Below, piece after piece: positions 42,034 to 49,641 of a stretch of 64,000 nt of DNA (positions are counted from its first letter, which is position 1; each line of letters starts with the position of its first letter). The notes beneath the pieces are model-generated. The model saw only the letters and a list, made by a program, of their open reading frames with translations, was not told the origin of the DNA and ran no database searches. The position numbers and the translations under genes were made by a program. Source of the stretch: Hymenobacter mellowenesis (GTDB taxonomy: Bacteria > Bacteroidota > Bacteroidia > Cytophagales > Hymenobacteraceae); NCBI RefSeq assembly GCF_030581005.1, contig NZ_JAUQSX010000001.1, positions 124,001 to 188,000 of the forward strand. Direction: 5' to 3'.

Positions 42034-43896
42034 ATGATTAAACCCCTGCTGACCTTCCTCCTGCTCGCCGGCCTGGCCGACACGGCCGCCGCGCAAACCA
42101 CGCCGCTCTACATGCCGCGCGACATCAAGGCCGCCTTCGCCAAAGGTACCCGCAGCCCCGACGGCCGCCCCGGCCCCAAGTACTGGCAAAACCGCGCCCG
42201 CTACGACATCACCGTGCAGGCCGCGCCGCCGGCCCGCGACATTCGCGGCCGCGAAACCATCACCTACTTCAACAACAGCCCCGACACGCTGCGCCAGGTG
42301 GTGCTGCGCATCATCCAGAACATCCACAAGCCCGGCGCCAGCCGCGACGGCGATGCGGCGGCCGACTACCTCACCTCGGGCGTGGTGATTGACACGTTTC
42401 TGGTGGCGGGGCAGTCGCGCCCGCTGCCGCAGAACCTGGGCACCGCGCCGGGCGTGCGCCTGCCGCGCCCGCTGGCCCCGCACGACTCGGTGAAATTTGC
42501 CGTGGCCTGGCACTTTCCGATTTCCAAGGAAAGCGGCCGTGAGGGCATGATTGACCCCACCACTTACTTCCTGGCCTACTTCTACCCGCGTATTGCCGTG
42601 TATGATGATTACGCCGGCTGGGACCGACTGCCCTTCGTGGACAGCAAGGAGTTTTACAACGACTTCAACGATTACACCCTGCGCGTGAAAGCGCCGGCCA
42701 ACTACATCGTATGGGCCACCGGCACGCTGCAAAACCCCGACCAGGTACTGCAAAAGGACGCCGCCAAGCGCCTCAAGCAGTCGATGACCAGCGACAAGGT
42801 GCTGCACATCGCCACCGCCGCCGATTTGGCCAAGAAAAACATCACCGCCCAGCAGCCGATGAACACCTGGGTGTGGACCGCGCGCGACATTTCGGACATG
42901 ACTGTGGGGCTGAGCGACCATTACGTGTGGGACGCTGCCAGCGTGATTGTGGATGCCAAGGCCAAGCGCCGCGCCAGCGTGCAGGCTGCGTATGCGGATT
43001 CGACGGTGGATTTCCGGGAGTCGGTGAAAAACGCCCAGTTTGCGCTGGGCTGGTTTTCGAACCCCAATAACTGGCCCGGCGTGGCGTATCCGTTTCCCAA
43101 AATGACGGCCTTCCAGGGCTTTGCCGACATGGAATACCCGATGATGGTGAACGACAGCCCGCAGAAGGACCCCAAATTCGCGCAGTTCGTGCAGGACCAC
43201 GAAATCGCCCACACCTGGTTTCCCTTCTACATGGGCATCAACGAGAGCCGCTACGCCTACATGGACGAGGGCTGGGCCACCACGTTCGAGCGCCTCATCA
43301 ACACCGCCGAAAACGGCGCCGAAACGGCCGACAAGTTCTACAAGCAGTTCCGCGTCAGCCGCTGGATTAACGACCGCAGCACCACCCAGGACCTGCCCAT
43401 CATCACGCCCAGCAGCGAGCTGAAGGCCGGCTACGGCAACAACGCCTACGGCAAGCCCTCGCTCAGCTACTTCGCCCTCAAGGATATGCTCGGCGATGCG
43501 CTGTTCAAGAAAAGCCTGCACGAGTACATGGACCGCTGGCACGGCAAGCACCCCATTCCGTGGGATTATTTCAACTCGATGAGCAGCGCCAGCGGCCAGG
43601 ATTTGAATTGGTTTTTCAACAACTGGTTCTTCACCAACAACTACATCGACCTGGCCGTGACGACCAGCGGCAACACCGTGACGGTGCAGAACATCGGCGG
43701 CTTCGCCGTGCCCTTCGACGTGGTGGTGGAGTATGCCGACGGCAGCAAGGCCACGTTGCACCAGTCGCCCGCCGTGTGGCAGGCCAACCAGCGGCAAGCT
43801 GTTATTATCCTGCCCAAAGCCGCGAAATCAGTGCGCCTGGACGGCGGCATCTTCATGGATGCCAACGAGAAGGACAACGCCTGGTCACAACGCTAG
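42034..43896 (+). CDS. M1 family metallopeptidase
   Basis: The ATG at 42034 opens a signal peptide (MIKPLLTFLLLAGLADTAAA). The 620-residue exported peptidase has a beta-sandwich N-terminal domain (DITVQAAPPARDIRGRETIT) and a catalytic domain. The latter has the zinc motif HEIAH (His389, His393) and third ligand Glu412 (YMDEGWATTFERL), the standard HEXXH-18-E spacing, and the substrate-binding segment FADMEYPMMV in the GAMEN position. It is a zinc aminopeptidase of the M1 group, probably periplasmic or surface-exposed, serving peptide use. A strong terminator follows. Confidence 0.93.
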   Translation: MIKPLLTFLLLAGLADTAAAQTTPLYMPRDIKAAFAKGTRSPDGRPGPKYWQNRARYDITVQAAPPARDIRGRETITYFNNSPDTLRQVVLRIIQNIHKPGASRDGDAAADYLTSGVVIDTFLVAGQSRPLPQNLGTAPGVRLPRPLAPHDSVKFAVAWHFPISKESGREGMIDPTTYFLAYFYPRIAVYDDYAGWDRLPFVDSKEFYNDFNDYTLRVKAPANYIVWATGTLQNPDQVLQKDAAKRLKQSMTSDKVLHIATAADLAKKNITAQQPMNTWVWTARDISDMTVGLSDHYVWDAASVIVDAKAKRRASVQAAYADSTVDFRESVKNAQFALGWFSNPNNWPGVAYPFPKMTAFQGFADMEYPMMVNDSPQKDPKFAQFVQDHEIAHTWFPFYMGINESRYAYMDEGWATTFERLINTAENGAETADKFYKQFRVSRWINDRSTTQDLPIITPSSELKAGYGNNAYGKPSLSYFALKDMLGDALFKKSLHEYMDRWHGKHPIPWDYFNSMSSASGQDLNWFFNNWFFTNNYIDLAVTTSGNTVTVQNIGGFAVPFDVVVEYADGSKATLHQSPAVWQANQRQAVIILPKAAKSVRLDGGIFMDANEKDNAWSQR

Positions 43897-43994
43897 GCCC
43901 GCTTCACCCGCTCATCTGCTGTTGATTGGCCGGCGGGTAACATTTTCTTAACATCAGCCAAACCAACTGCGAAAACCCCTTCGTAGGTTGCGTA

Positions 43995-44032
43995 GCAAAG
44001 CCCCGCGCTGCCGGTCAGCGCGGGGCTTTTGC
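43995..44032. terminator. Intrinsic terminator
   Basis: GCAAAGCCCCGCGCTG pairs with CAGCGCGGGGCTTTTGC around a 5-nt loop, followed by TTGC. It ends the M1 peptidase transcript 100 bp after the stop codon. Confidence 0.87.
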
Positions 44033-44054
44033 TTGCTCACCTTCACGCGACTCT

Positions 44055-45170
44055 ATGCTCCTACTTTTCCTGTTTCTGGCGGTGCTGCTGCTCACGTACT
44101 CCAACGGCGCCAACGACAATTTCAAGGGCGTGGCCACGCTCTGGGGCAGCGGCACGCTGGCCTACCGCCCGGCCCTGGTGCTGGCCACGGTGGCCACGTT
44201 TGCCGGTTCGGTGTGCTCGTATTTCTTTGCCGAGGAGCTGATTAAGAACTTCTCCGGCAAAGGGCTGGTGCCGGATGAGATTATCGGGTCGGTTGATTTC
44301 ACGCTGTCGGTGGCGCTGGCGGCGGGCGTCACGGTGCTGCTGGCCACGCGGTTTGGCTTCCCGGTTTCGACCACCCACGGGCTGGTGGGTGCGCTGGTGG
44401 GCGCCGGCCTGGTGGCGGTGGGCACGGCGGTGAATTTCGGCAAGCTGGGCAGCACGTTTTTCCTGCCGCTCATTCTGGGCCCGGTGCTGGCCGTGGGCGT
44501 GGGCAGCCTGGTGTACGTGCTGTTTCACCGGGGCCGCCGGGCGGCGGGCATCACCGAAGAATCGTGCGTGTGCGTGGGCGATTCCTGGGTGCCGGTGGCC
44601 GCCGCGCCCACGGCCGCCTTCACGGCGCTGCCCACGCTGCAAGCCGGCATCGGCACCGAGGCCGAGTGCCAGAGCCGCTACCAGGGCAGTTTCATCGGCC
44701 TAAAATTTCAGCCGCTCATCAACAACCTGCACTACTTCAGCGCCGCCGCCATGAGCTTCGCCCGCGGCCTCAACGACACGCCCAAGCTGGTGGGCCTGCT
44801 GCTGCTGTGCAAGTTTTTCGCCATGCCCGTGAACGTACTCATCCTGGCCGTAGCCATGGCCATCGGCGGCTGGCTGAACGCCCGAAAAGTGGCCGACACC
44901 ATGAGCAAGAAGATTTCCAAGCTCAACCACGGCCAGGGCTTCACGGCCAACATGGTGACGAGCCTGCTCGTGATTTTTGCCAGCAAGCTGGGTTTGCCGG
45001 TGTCCACGACGCACGTTTCGGTGGGCAGCATCTACGGCATCGGCTTGGTGAATGGCACGGCCAATTCGCGCGAAATCGCCAAAATCGGCTTGTCGTGGCT
45101 GCTCACGCTGCCGGTGGCGGCGCTGCTGAGCGCGGGGTTCTATTTCGTTTTTCACACGCTGGGCCGGTAG
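44055..45170 (+). CDS. Inorganic phosphate transporter, PiT family
   Basis: A 371-residue inner membrane protein with about ten helices in two inverted halves. Each half has its PiT signature: SNGANDNFKG near the N-terminus and ARGLNDTPKL in the second, plus the repeated FPVSTTHGLVGA and LPVSTTHVSVGS. It moves inorganic phosphate with a cation. A central loop holds three cysteines (ESCVCVGDS and ECQSRY), which is not typical and could bind a metal. No PhoU-like partner gene is adjacent. Confidence 0.92.
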   Translation: MLLLFLFLAVLLLTYSNGANDNFKGVATLWGSGTLAYRPALVLATVATFAGSVCSYFFAEELIKNFSGKGLVPDEIIGSVDFTLSVALAAGVTVLLATRFGFPVSTTHGLVGALVGAGLVAVGTAVNFGKLGSTFFLPLILGPVLAVGVGSLVYVLFHRGRRAAGITEESCVCVGDSWVPVAAAPTAAFTALPTLQAGIGTEAECQSRYQGSFIGLKFQPLINNLHYFSAAAMSFARGLNDTPKLVGLLLLCKFFAMPVNVLILAVAMAIGGWLNARKVADTMSKKISKLNHGQGFTANMVTSLLVIFASKLGLPVSTTHVSVGSIYGIGLVNGTANSREIAKIGLSWLLTLPVAALLSAGFYFVFHTLGR

Positions 45171-45171
45171 C

Positions 45172-45370
45172 GCCTGACGCCGGGACCTCACCCCCGACCT
45201 CTCTCCAAAAGAGAGGGGAGCCTGACGAATTCGTAGCGTGGACTCTGCGAGTCCGCGCCTGAGCGAACGACCTACCGCGCCCAACCATGCGCGGACTCGC
45301 AGAGTCCACGCTACAGTCCGTGCATTTCCGGTGCCCCCTCTTTTTTGGAGGGGGTCAGGGGGTGAGGTGG
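45172..45370. repeat. Compound nested repeat, copy A
   Basis: The outer part has GGGACCTCACCCCCG and CTCTCCAAAAGAGAGG on the left and GGAGGGGGTCAGGGGGTGAGG-type complement on the right. The inner part is a REPIN-like element with perfect 26-nt arms (45233-45258 and 45289-45314). Copy B at 49339-49538 is almost identical over the full 200 bp, with about ten differences by eye, in the same orientation. Confidence 0.88.
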
Positions 45371-45451
45371 ACGCCCGGCGGCGCGAACGATATCCTCTAC
45401 TCTGCTCTGCATGAATGCCAGAATAATTACGACTCAAAAAGCCTTCCCCAT

Positions 45452-48400
45452 ATGACCAAACCTCTCCTCTTCCTCCTCACCTACCTCCTTCCCTTCCTCA
45501 CCTTCGCCCAGCAAACCACCAGCGCCTTCGAGGGCCAGGTGACGGGCCAGCAGGGCGAGGGCATTCCCGGCGCCACGGTGGTGCTGACGCACGTGCCGAC
45601 GGGCACCCGCAGCGGCACGCAGTCGGACGCCAGTGGGAAGTTTTTGCTCAACAACCTCAAGCCAGGCGGCCCCTATCAGGTGCAGGTGAGCTTCGTGGGC
45701 TACGCGCCGCAAACCCAGGAGGGCGTGTTTCTGAGCCTGGGAAAGGTGGCGCGCCAGACCTTCACGCTGCGCGAAGCCAGCACCGAGCTAGCCGGCGTGC
45801 AGGTGACGGCCAACAAGAGCGACCCCTTCACGACCGACAAAAACGGCCAGGCCTACCACCTGGGCCAGACGGCCATTCAGAACACGCCCACCGTGAACCG
45901 CAGCCTCGGCGACCTCACCAAGCTGATGCCGCAAGGCAACAAAAACTCCTTCGGCGGGGCCAATTACCGGTTCAACAACCTGAGCATCGACGGCATGGCC
46001 ACCAACGACGTGCTGGGGTTTCAGGAGCCGGCCAGCGGGGCGGCGGGCACGGTGGCGGCCGGCACGCCGGGCGCGCTGGCGGGCACGCAGCCCATTTCGC
46101 TCGATGCCATTGATGAAATTTCGGTGGTGCTGTCGCCCTTCAACGTCACGCTGGGCAACTTCACGGGGGCCAACATCAACGCCGTGACCAAGGGCGGCAC
46201 CAACCGGCTGGCGGGCAGCGTGTACAGCTACGGCCGCAACCAGCTTATCACGGGCAAGAGCGTGGACGGGCTGAAAACGCCCATCGAGAACTACTACGAC
46301 ATCCAGTCGGGCGCCAGCCTGGGCGGGCCGATTATCAAAAACAAGCTGTTTTTCTTCGGCAACTACGAGCTGCAGCGCCGCGAGGAGCCGGTGTCGTTCG
46401 CGCCCGGCCAGCCCGGCGCGGGCGTGCCGCTGGCGGTGGCCCAGCAGGTGAGCGACTTCCTGAAAACGCAGTACGGCTACGACCCGGGCACGTTTGGCGA
46501 CGCGGCCATCAAGCGCAACAGCGACAAATTCCTGCTCCGCCTCGACTACAACCTCTCCGACCGGCACCGCCTCACGCTGCGCGACAACTACGTGACCGGC
46601 TTCGCCGACAACCTCGAACGCTCGCCCACGGTGCTCAACTACGGCAACCAGGGCTTCCGGCACAACAGCCGCACCAACAGCCTGGTGGCCGAGCTGAAAA
46701 GCACCTTCAGCAACCAGGTTTCCAATCAGCTGATTGTCGGTTTCAACACCGTGAACGAGAACCGCAGCTACGAAAACCGGCTGTTTCCGCACCTCGAAAT
46801 CAACTACAACGCCTCCACCATCATCTACGCCGGCACCTACCGCGAGGCGGCTATCTACGGCTCCAGCCTGAGCACCACGCAGCTGACCGACAACCTGACG
46901 ATTTTCAAGGACAAGCACACGCTCACCTTCGGCACCTCGAACGAGTTGAATAACATCGAATACCGCTTCCTGACGGCATTCAACGGGCGCTGGCAGTACT
47001 CGTCGGTGGATGCTTTCCTGGCCAGCCGGCCCAACCGCGTGCGCGGCGTGTACAACACCGAAAACAACGACGCGGCCTTCAACAAAAACGAACCCTCGGC
47101 CGACTACCGGGTGCTGCTGCTCAGCGCCTACGCCCAGGACGACTACCGCGTGACCAACCGCCTGAACGTGCAGCTGGGCCTGCGCCTCGACATGCAGCTG
47201 CACCCCGACAAGGTGCCCGTGAACGCGGCCGTGTTCAGGAATCCGGAGTTTGCCCAGTATCAGAACAAGTTCGGCGGCGTGCCGCAGTTTAATCCGCGCC
47301 TAAGCTTCAACTACCAGCTGAACGAGGCCGGCACGATGCAGGTGCGTGGCGGCTCGGGCCTGTTCACGGGCCGGATTCCGTTTGTGTGGTACGCCTACGC
47401 GCACTACATCTCCGGCAATCGCTACAACAACATCGACTACCGCCCCACCGGCGTGCTGCGCATTGCCGAGGACCTGTCGGCGCTGCAATCGGTGCAGCCC
47501 GGTATTGCCGAAATCAACCTGATTGACAACGACTTCAAGCTGCCGCGCGACTGGAAATCAACGCTGGCCTTTGATGTGAAGCTGCCGCATGATTTCACCT
47601 TCACGGCCGAGGGGCTGTACTCGAAAGTGGTGACGGGCATGCTGTTTCAGTCCATCAATTTCAAGGACGTCAAGTCGATCTTCGCCGGCGCCGACAACCG
47701 GCCCTACTTCACCAATACCGGCAACGCGGCCAAGATTGACCCCGCCTTCACCAACGTATTTGTGATGAGCAACACCAACCAGGGTTACAACTACAACGCC
47801 ACGTTCACGCTCAATAAGCGCATCCAGAACCGCCTGGAGGCCACCGCCGGCTACAGCTACGGCCAGAGCAAGGACATCGTGAACGGCGTCCGCGTGTCGC
47901 CGGCCGCCAACTACGAGTGGAACCAGGCGCTGGTGGCCAACTCGCCGGCCCTGGCCTACAGCAACTTCGACCTGCGCCACAAGTTCATCGGCAACGTGTA
48001 CTACAACCTGAACGTGAAGAAGGTGAACCTCGGCGCCAGCCTGGTGTACATTGCCCGCTCGGGCAGCCCGTTTTCCTTCGTGTACGAAGGCGACGTGAAC
48101 CGCGACGGCTCGGCCAAAAACGACCTGCTGTTCGTGCCCCGCACCCGCGACGACATCGTGCTGGCCGACATCACGGGCGCCGCGCCCGTCTCGGCCGACC
48201 AGCAGTACGCCCAGCTCGACGCCTACATCGCCAACGACCCCTACCTGGCCGCCCGCCGCGGCAGCTACGCCGAGCGCAACGCCGCCCGCACCCCCTGGAC
48301 GCAGCAGCTCGACCTGCGCCTCACCGCCAAGCTGCCCCTCACCCAGGCCGGCACCCAGCGCCTCGAAATCACCCTCGACGTGCTCAACCTCGGCAACCTG

Positions 48401-48595
48401 CTCAACAACGACTGGGGCCGCCAGTACTTCGTGCCCAACATCAACAACTCCGGTTACGCCCTGCTCGATTTCCTACGCATCGACAACAACCGGCCGGTCT
48501 ATCAATTCAAAAACCCCACCAGCACGCCCTGGCAAACCGACCCCATCAGCTCGCGCTGGCAGGGCCAGGTGGGCCTGCGCTACTCGTTCAATTAG
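45452..48595 (+). CDS. TonB-dependent receptor, Oar-like
   Basis: The ATG at 45452 opens a signal peptide (MTKPLLFLLTYLLPFLTFAQ). Residues about 22-105 are a carboxypeptidase-regulatory-like domain (GQVTGQQGEGIPGATVVLTH). A plug domain (about 120-230, YRFNNLSIDGMATNDVLGF) and a large beta-barrel follow, ending in the aromatic strand WQGQVGLRYSFN. Total 1047 residues, in the range of Oar-like receptors. It should bring a large or scarce ligand across the outer membrane using TonB energy. No SusD partner is adjacent, which argues against a SusCD glycan pair; ligand unknown. Confidence 0.92.
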   Translation: MTKPLLFLLTYLLPFLTFAQQTTSAFEGQVTGQQGEGIPGATVVLTHVPTGTRSGTQSDASGKFLLNNLKPGGPYQVQVSFVGYAPQTQEGVFLSLGKVARQTFTLREASTELAGVQVTANKSDPFTTDKNGQAYHLGQTAIQNTPTVNRSLGDLTKLMPQGNKNSFGGANYRFNNLSIDGMATNDVLGFQEPASGAAGTVAAGTPGALAGTQPISLDAIDEISVVLSPFNVTLGNFTGANINAVTKGGTNRLAGSVYSYGRNQLITGKSVDGLKTPIENYYDIQSGASLGGPIIKNKLFFFGNYELQRREEPVSFAPGQPGAGVPLAVAQQVSDFLKTQYGYDPGTFGDAAIKRNSDKFLLRLDYNLSDRHRLTLRDNYVTGFADNLERSPTVLNYGNQGFRHNSRTNSLVAELKSTFSNQVSNQLIVGFNTVNENRSYENRLFPHLEINYNASTIIYAGTYREAAIYGSSLSTTQLTDNLTIFKDKHTLTFGTSNELNNIEYRFLTAFNGRWQYSSVDAFLASRPNRVRGVYNTENNDAAFNKNEPSADYRVLLLSAYAQDDYRVTNRLNVQLGLRLDMQLHPDKVPVNAAVFRNPEFAQYQNKFGGVPQFNPRLSFNYQLNEAGTMQVRGGSGLFTGRIPFVWYAYAHYISGNRYNNIDYRPTGVLRIAEDLSALQSVQPGIAEINLIDNDFKLPRDWKSTLAFDVKLPHDFTFTAEGLYSKVVTGMLFQSINFKDVKSIFAGADNRPYFTNTGNAAKIDPAFTNVFVMSNTNQGYNYNATFTLNKRIQNRLEATAGYSYGQSKDIVNGVRVSPAANYEWNQALVANSPALAYSNFDLRHKFIGNVYYNLNVKKVNLGASLVYIARSGSPFSFVYEGDVNRDGSAKNDLLFVPRTRDDIVLADITGAAPVSADQQYAQLDAYIANDPYLAARRGSYAERNAARTPWTQQLDLRLTAKLPLTQAGTQRLEITLDVLNLGNLLNNDWGRQYFVPNINNSGYALLDFLRIDNNRPVYQFKNPTSTPWQTDPISSRWQGQVGLRYSFN

Positions 48596-48623
48596 GGTCA
48601 AAAAGGGCTGTTAGCATAAAAAC

Positions 48624-48734
48624 AGAACGTCATGCTGAGCGCAGCCGAAGCATCTCTACCGGGGAAGTAATTATTTACTCTCGTTATTTACTCTCGCGGT
48701 AGAGATGCTTCGGCTGCGCTCAGCATGACGTTCT
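48624..48734. repeat. GTCATGCTGAGC inverted repeat
   Basis: Perfect 38-nt arms (48624-48661 and 48697-48734) contain GTCATGCTGAGCGCAGCC. The loop holds a tandem duplication of TTATTTACTCTCG. It lies between the convergent TonB receptor and thioesterase genes and likely also terminates both. Confidence 0.9.
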
Positions 48735-48735
48735 T

Positions 48736-49260
48736 TTATTCGTCGCTTCCCGCGTTGCGCCGCTGCTTCTTCAGCTGCTGGCGCACCTCCTTCACCCGCT
48801 CATCAAAGCCGTCGGGGTCGTAGTTCACGGCGTCCACGTCGAGCTGTTCGAGCAGGTCCATCATGGCGTTGGAGTGGTCGGTACGGGTGCCGGCGGGCAT
48901 GCTCACGAAGGTCATTTCCGACCACAGCAGGGCCAGCAGGCGCAGGCCGTCGTCGCTGCGCATCTGCATTTCGAGCACCAGGTTGGAGTTGTCGAAGTGG
49001 ATGAGCTGGCTCAGGATGCGCACCCGCGCGCCCTGCCGCGCCGGCTTGAGGTAGCTGATGTGGTGCTTGGTGATGACCCAGCCGGCCTTTTGCTCGCGGG
49101 CAATTTCACCCATGTTGAGCTGGTAATGCTCGGTGGTGTGGTCCTCGCGGGCGTTGAGGAAGTAGTCGAAGTAGCGGGCGTTGTTGAGGTGGCCCAGCAT
49201 GTCGCAGTCCTGGAAGTGGACGCGGTAGGTGGTTTCGGGCGTTTGGATGAGCTTGGGCAT
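48736..49260 (-). CDS. Acyl-CoA thioesterase, hotdog fold
   Basis: The ATG at 49260 is chosen; the frame extends to 49326, but those residues look like repeat-derived sequence. The 174-residue protein starts MPKLIQTPETTYRVHFQDCD and carries the 4-hydroxybenzoyl-CoA thioesterase motif (FQDCDMLGHLNNARYFDYF) with the catalytic Asp. It hydrolyses acyl-CoA thioesters in the cytoplasm; chain preference is unknown. Its C-terminus is a charged helix (ERVKEVRQQLKKQRR). Its upstream region is occupied by compound repeat B. Confidence 0.87.
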   Translation of the reverse strand: MPKLIQTPETTYRVHFQDCDMLGHLNNARYFDYFLNAREDHTTEHYQLNMGEIAREQKAGWVITKHHISYLKPARQGARVRILSQLIHFDNSNLVLEMQMRSDDGLRLLALLWSEMTFVSMPAGTRTDHSNAMMDLLEQLDVDAVNYDPDGFDERVKEVRQQLKKQRRNAGSDE

Positions 49261-49338
49261 GGGGTGCGGGGGTTGTCTGGGGCAAAGGTCGGCAAGCAGA
49301 ACGTGATGCAGAGGGTAGCGAAGCATCTTGTCCGCGCC

Positions 49339-49538
49339 GCCTGACGTCGGGACCTCACCCCCGGCCCCTCTCCAAAAGAGAGGAGAGCCTGACGAATTCG
49401 TAGCGTGGACTCTGCGAGTCCGCGCCTAGGCGAACGACCTACCGCGCCCAACTATGCGCGGACTCGCAGAGTCCACGCTACAATCCGTCCATTTCCAGTG
49501 CCCCCTATTTTTTGGAGAGGGGGTCAGGGGGTGAGGTT
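49339..49538. repeat. Compound nested repeat, copy B
   Basis: Same structure as copy A at 45172-45370: an outer CCTCACCCCC ... GGGGGTGAGG inverted pair enclosing a REPIN-like core with perfect 26-nt arms (49400-49425 and 49456-49481). It fills most of the 381-bp gap between the thioesterase and the GMC oxidoreductase genes. A partial GTCATGC-type arm (GTGATGCAGAGGGTAGCG) lies just before it, near 49303. Confidence 0.88.
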
Positions 49539-49641
49539 GGCGTGGAGGGCATGAAGCCGCGCCCTACCACCCTCAATATGCTCGGCACGCCTAACACTTT
49601 GCGGAAAATTGCCTATCTTTTACCACCCAAATTCCCGCCGC

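Noticed and set aside
41992..43797. 601-codon minus-strand open frame
   Set aside because: Antisense to the M1 peptidase with a complete zinc motif; no recognisable domain.
45452..48595. SusC of a polysaccharide utilisation locus
   Set aside because: No SusD-like gene or glycoside hydrolase is adjacent; the Oar-like assignment is safer.
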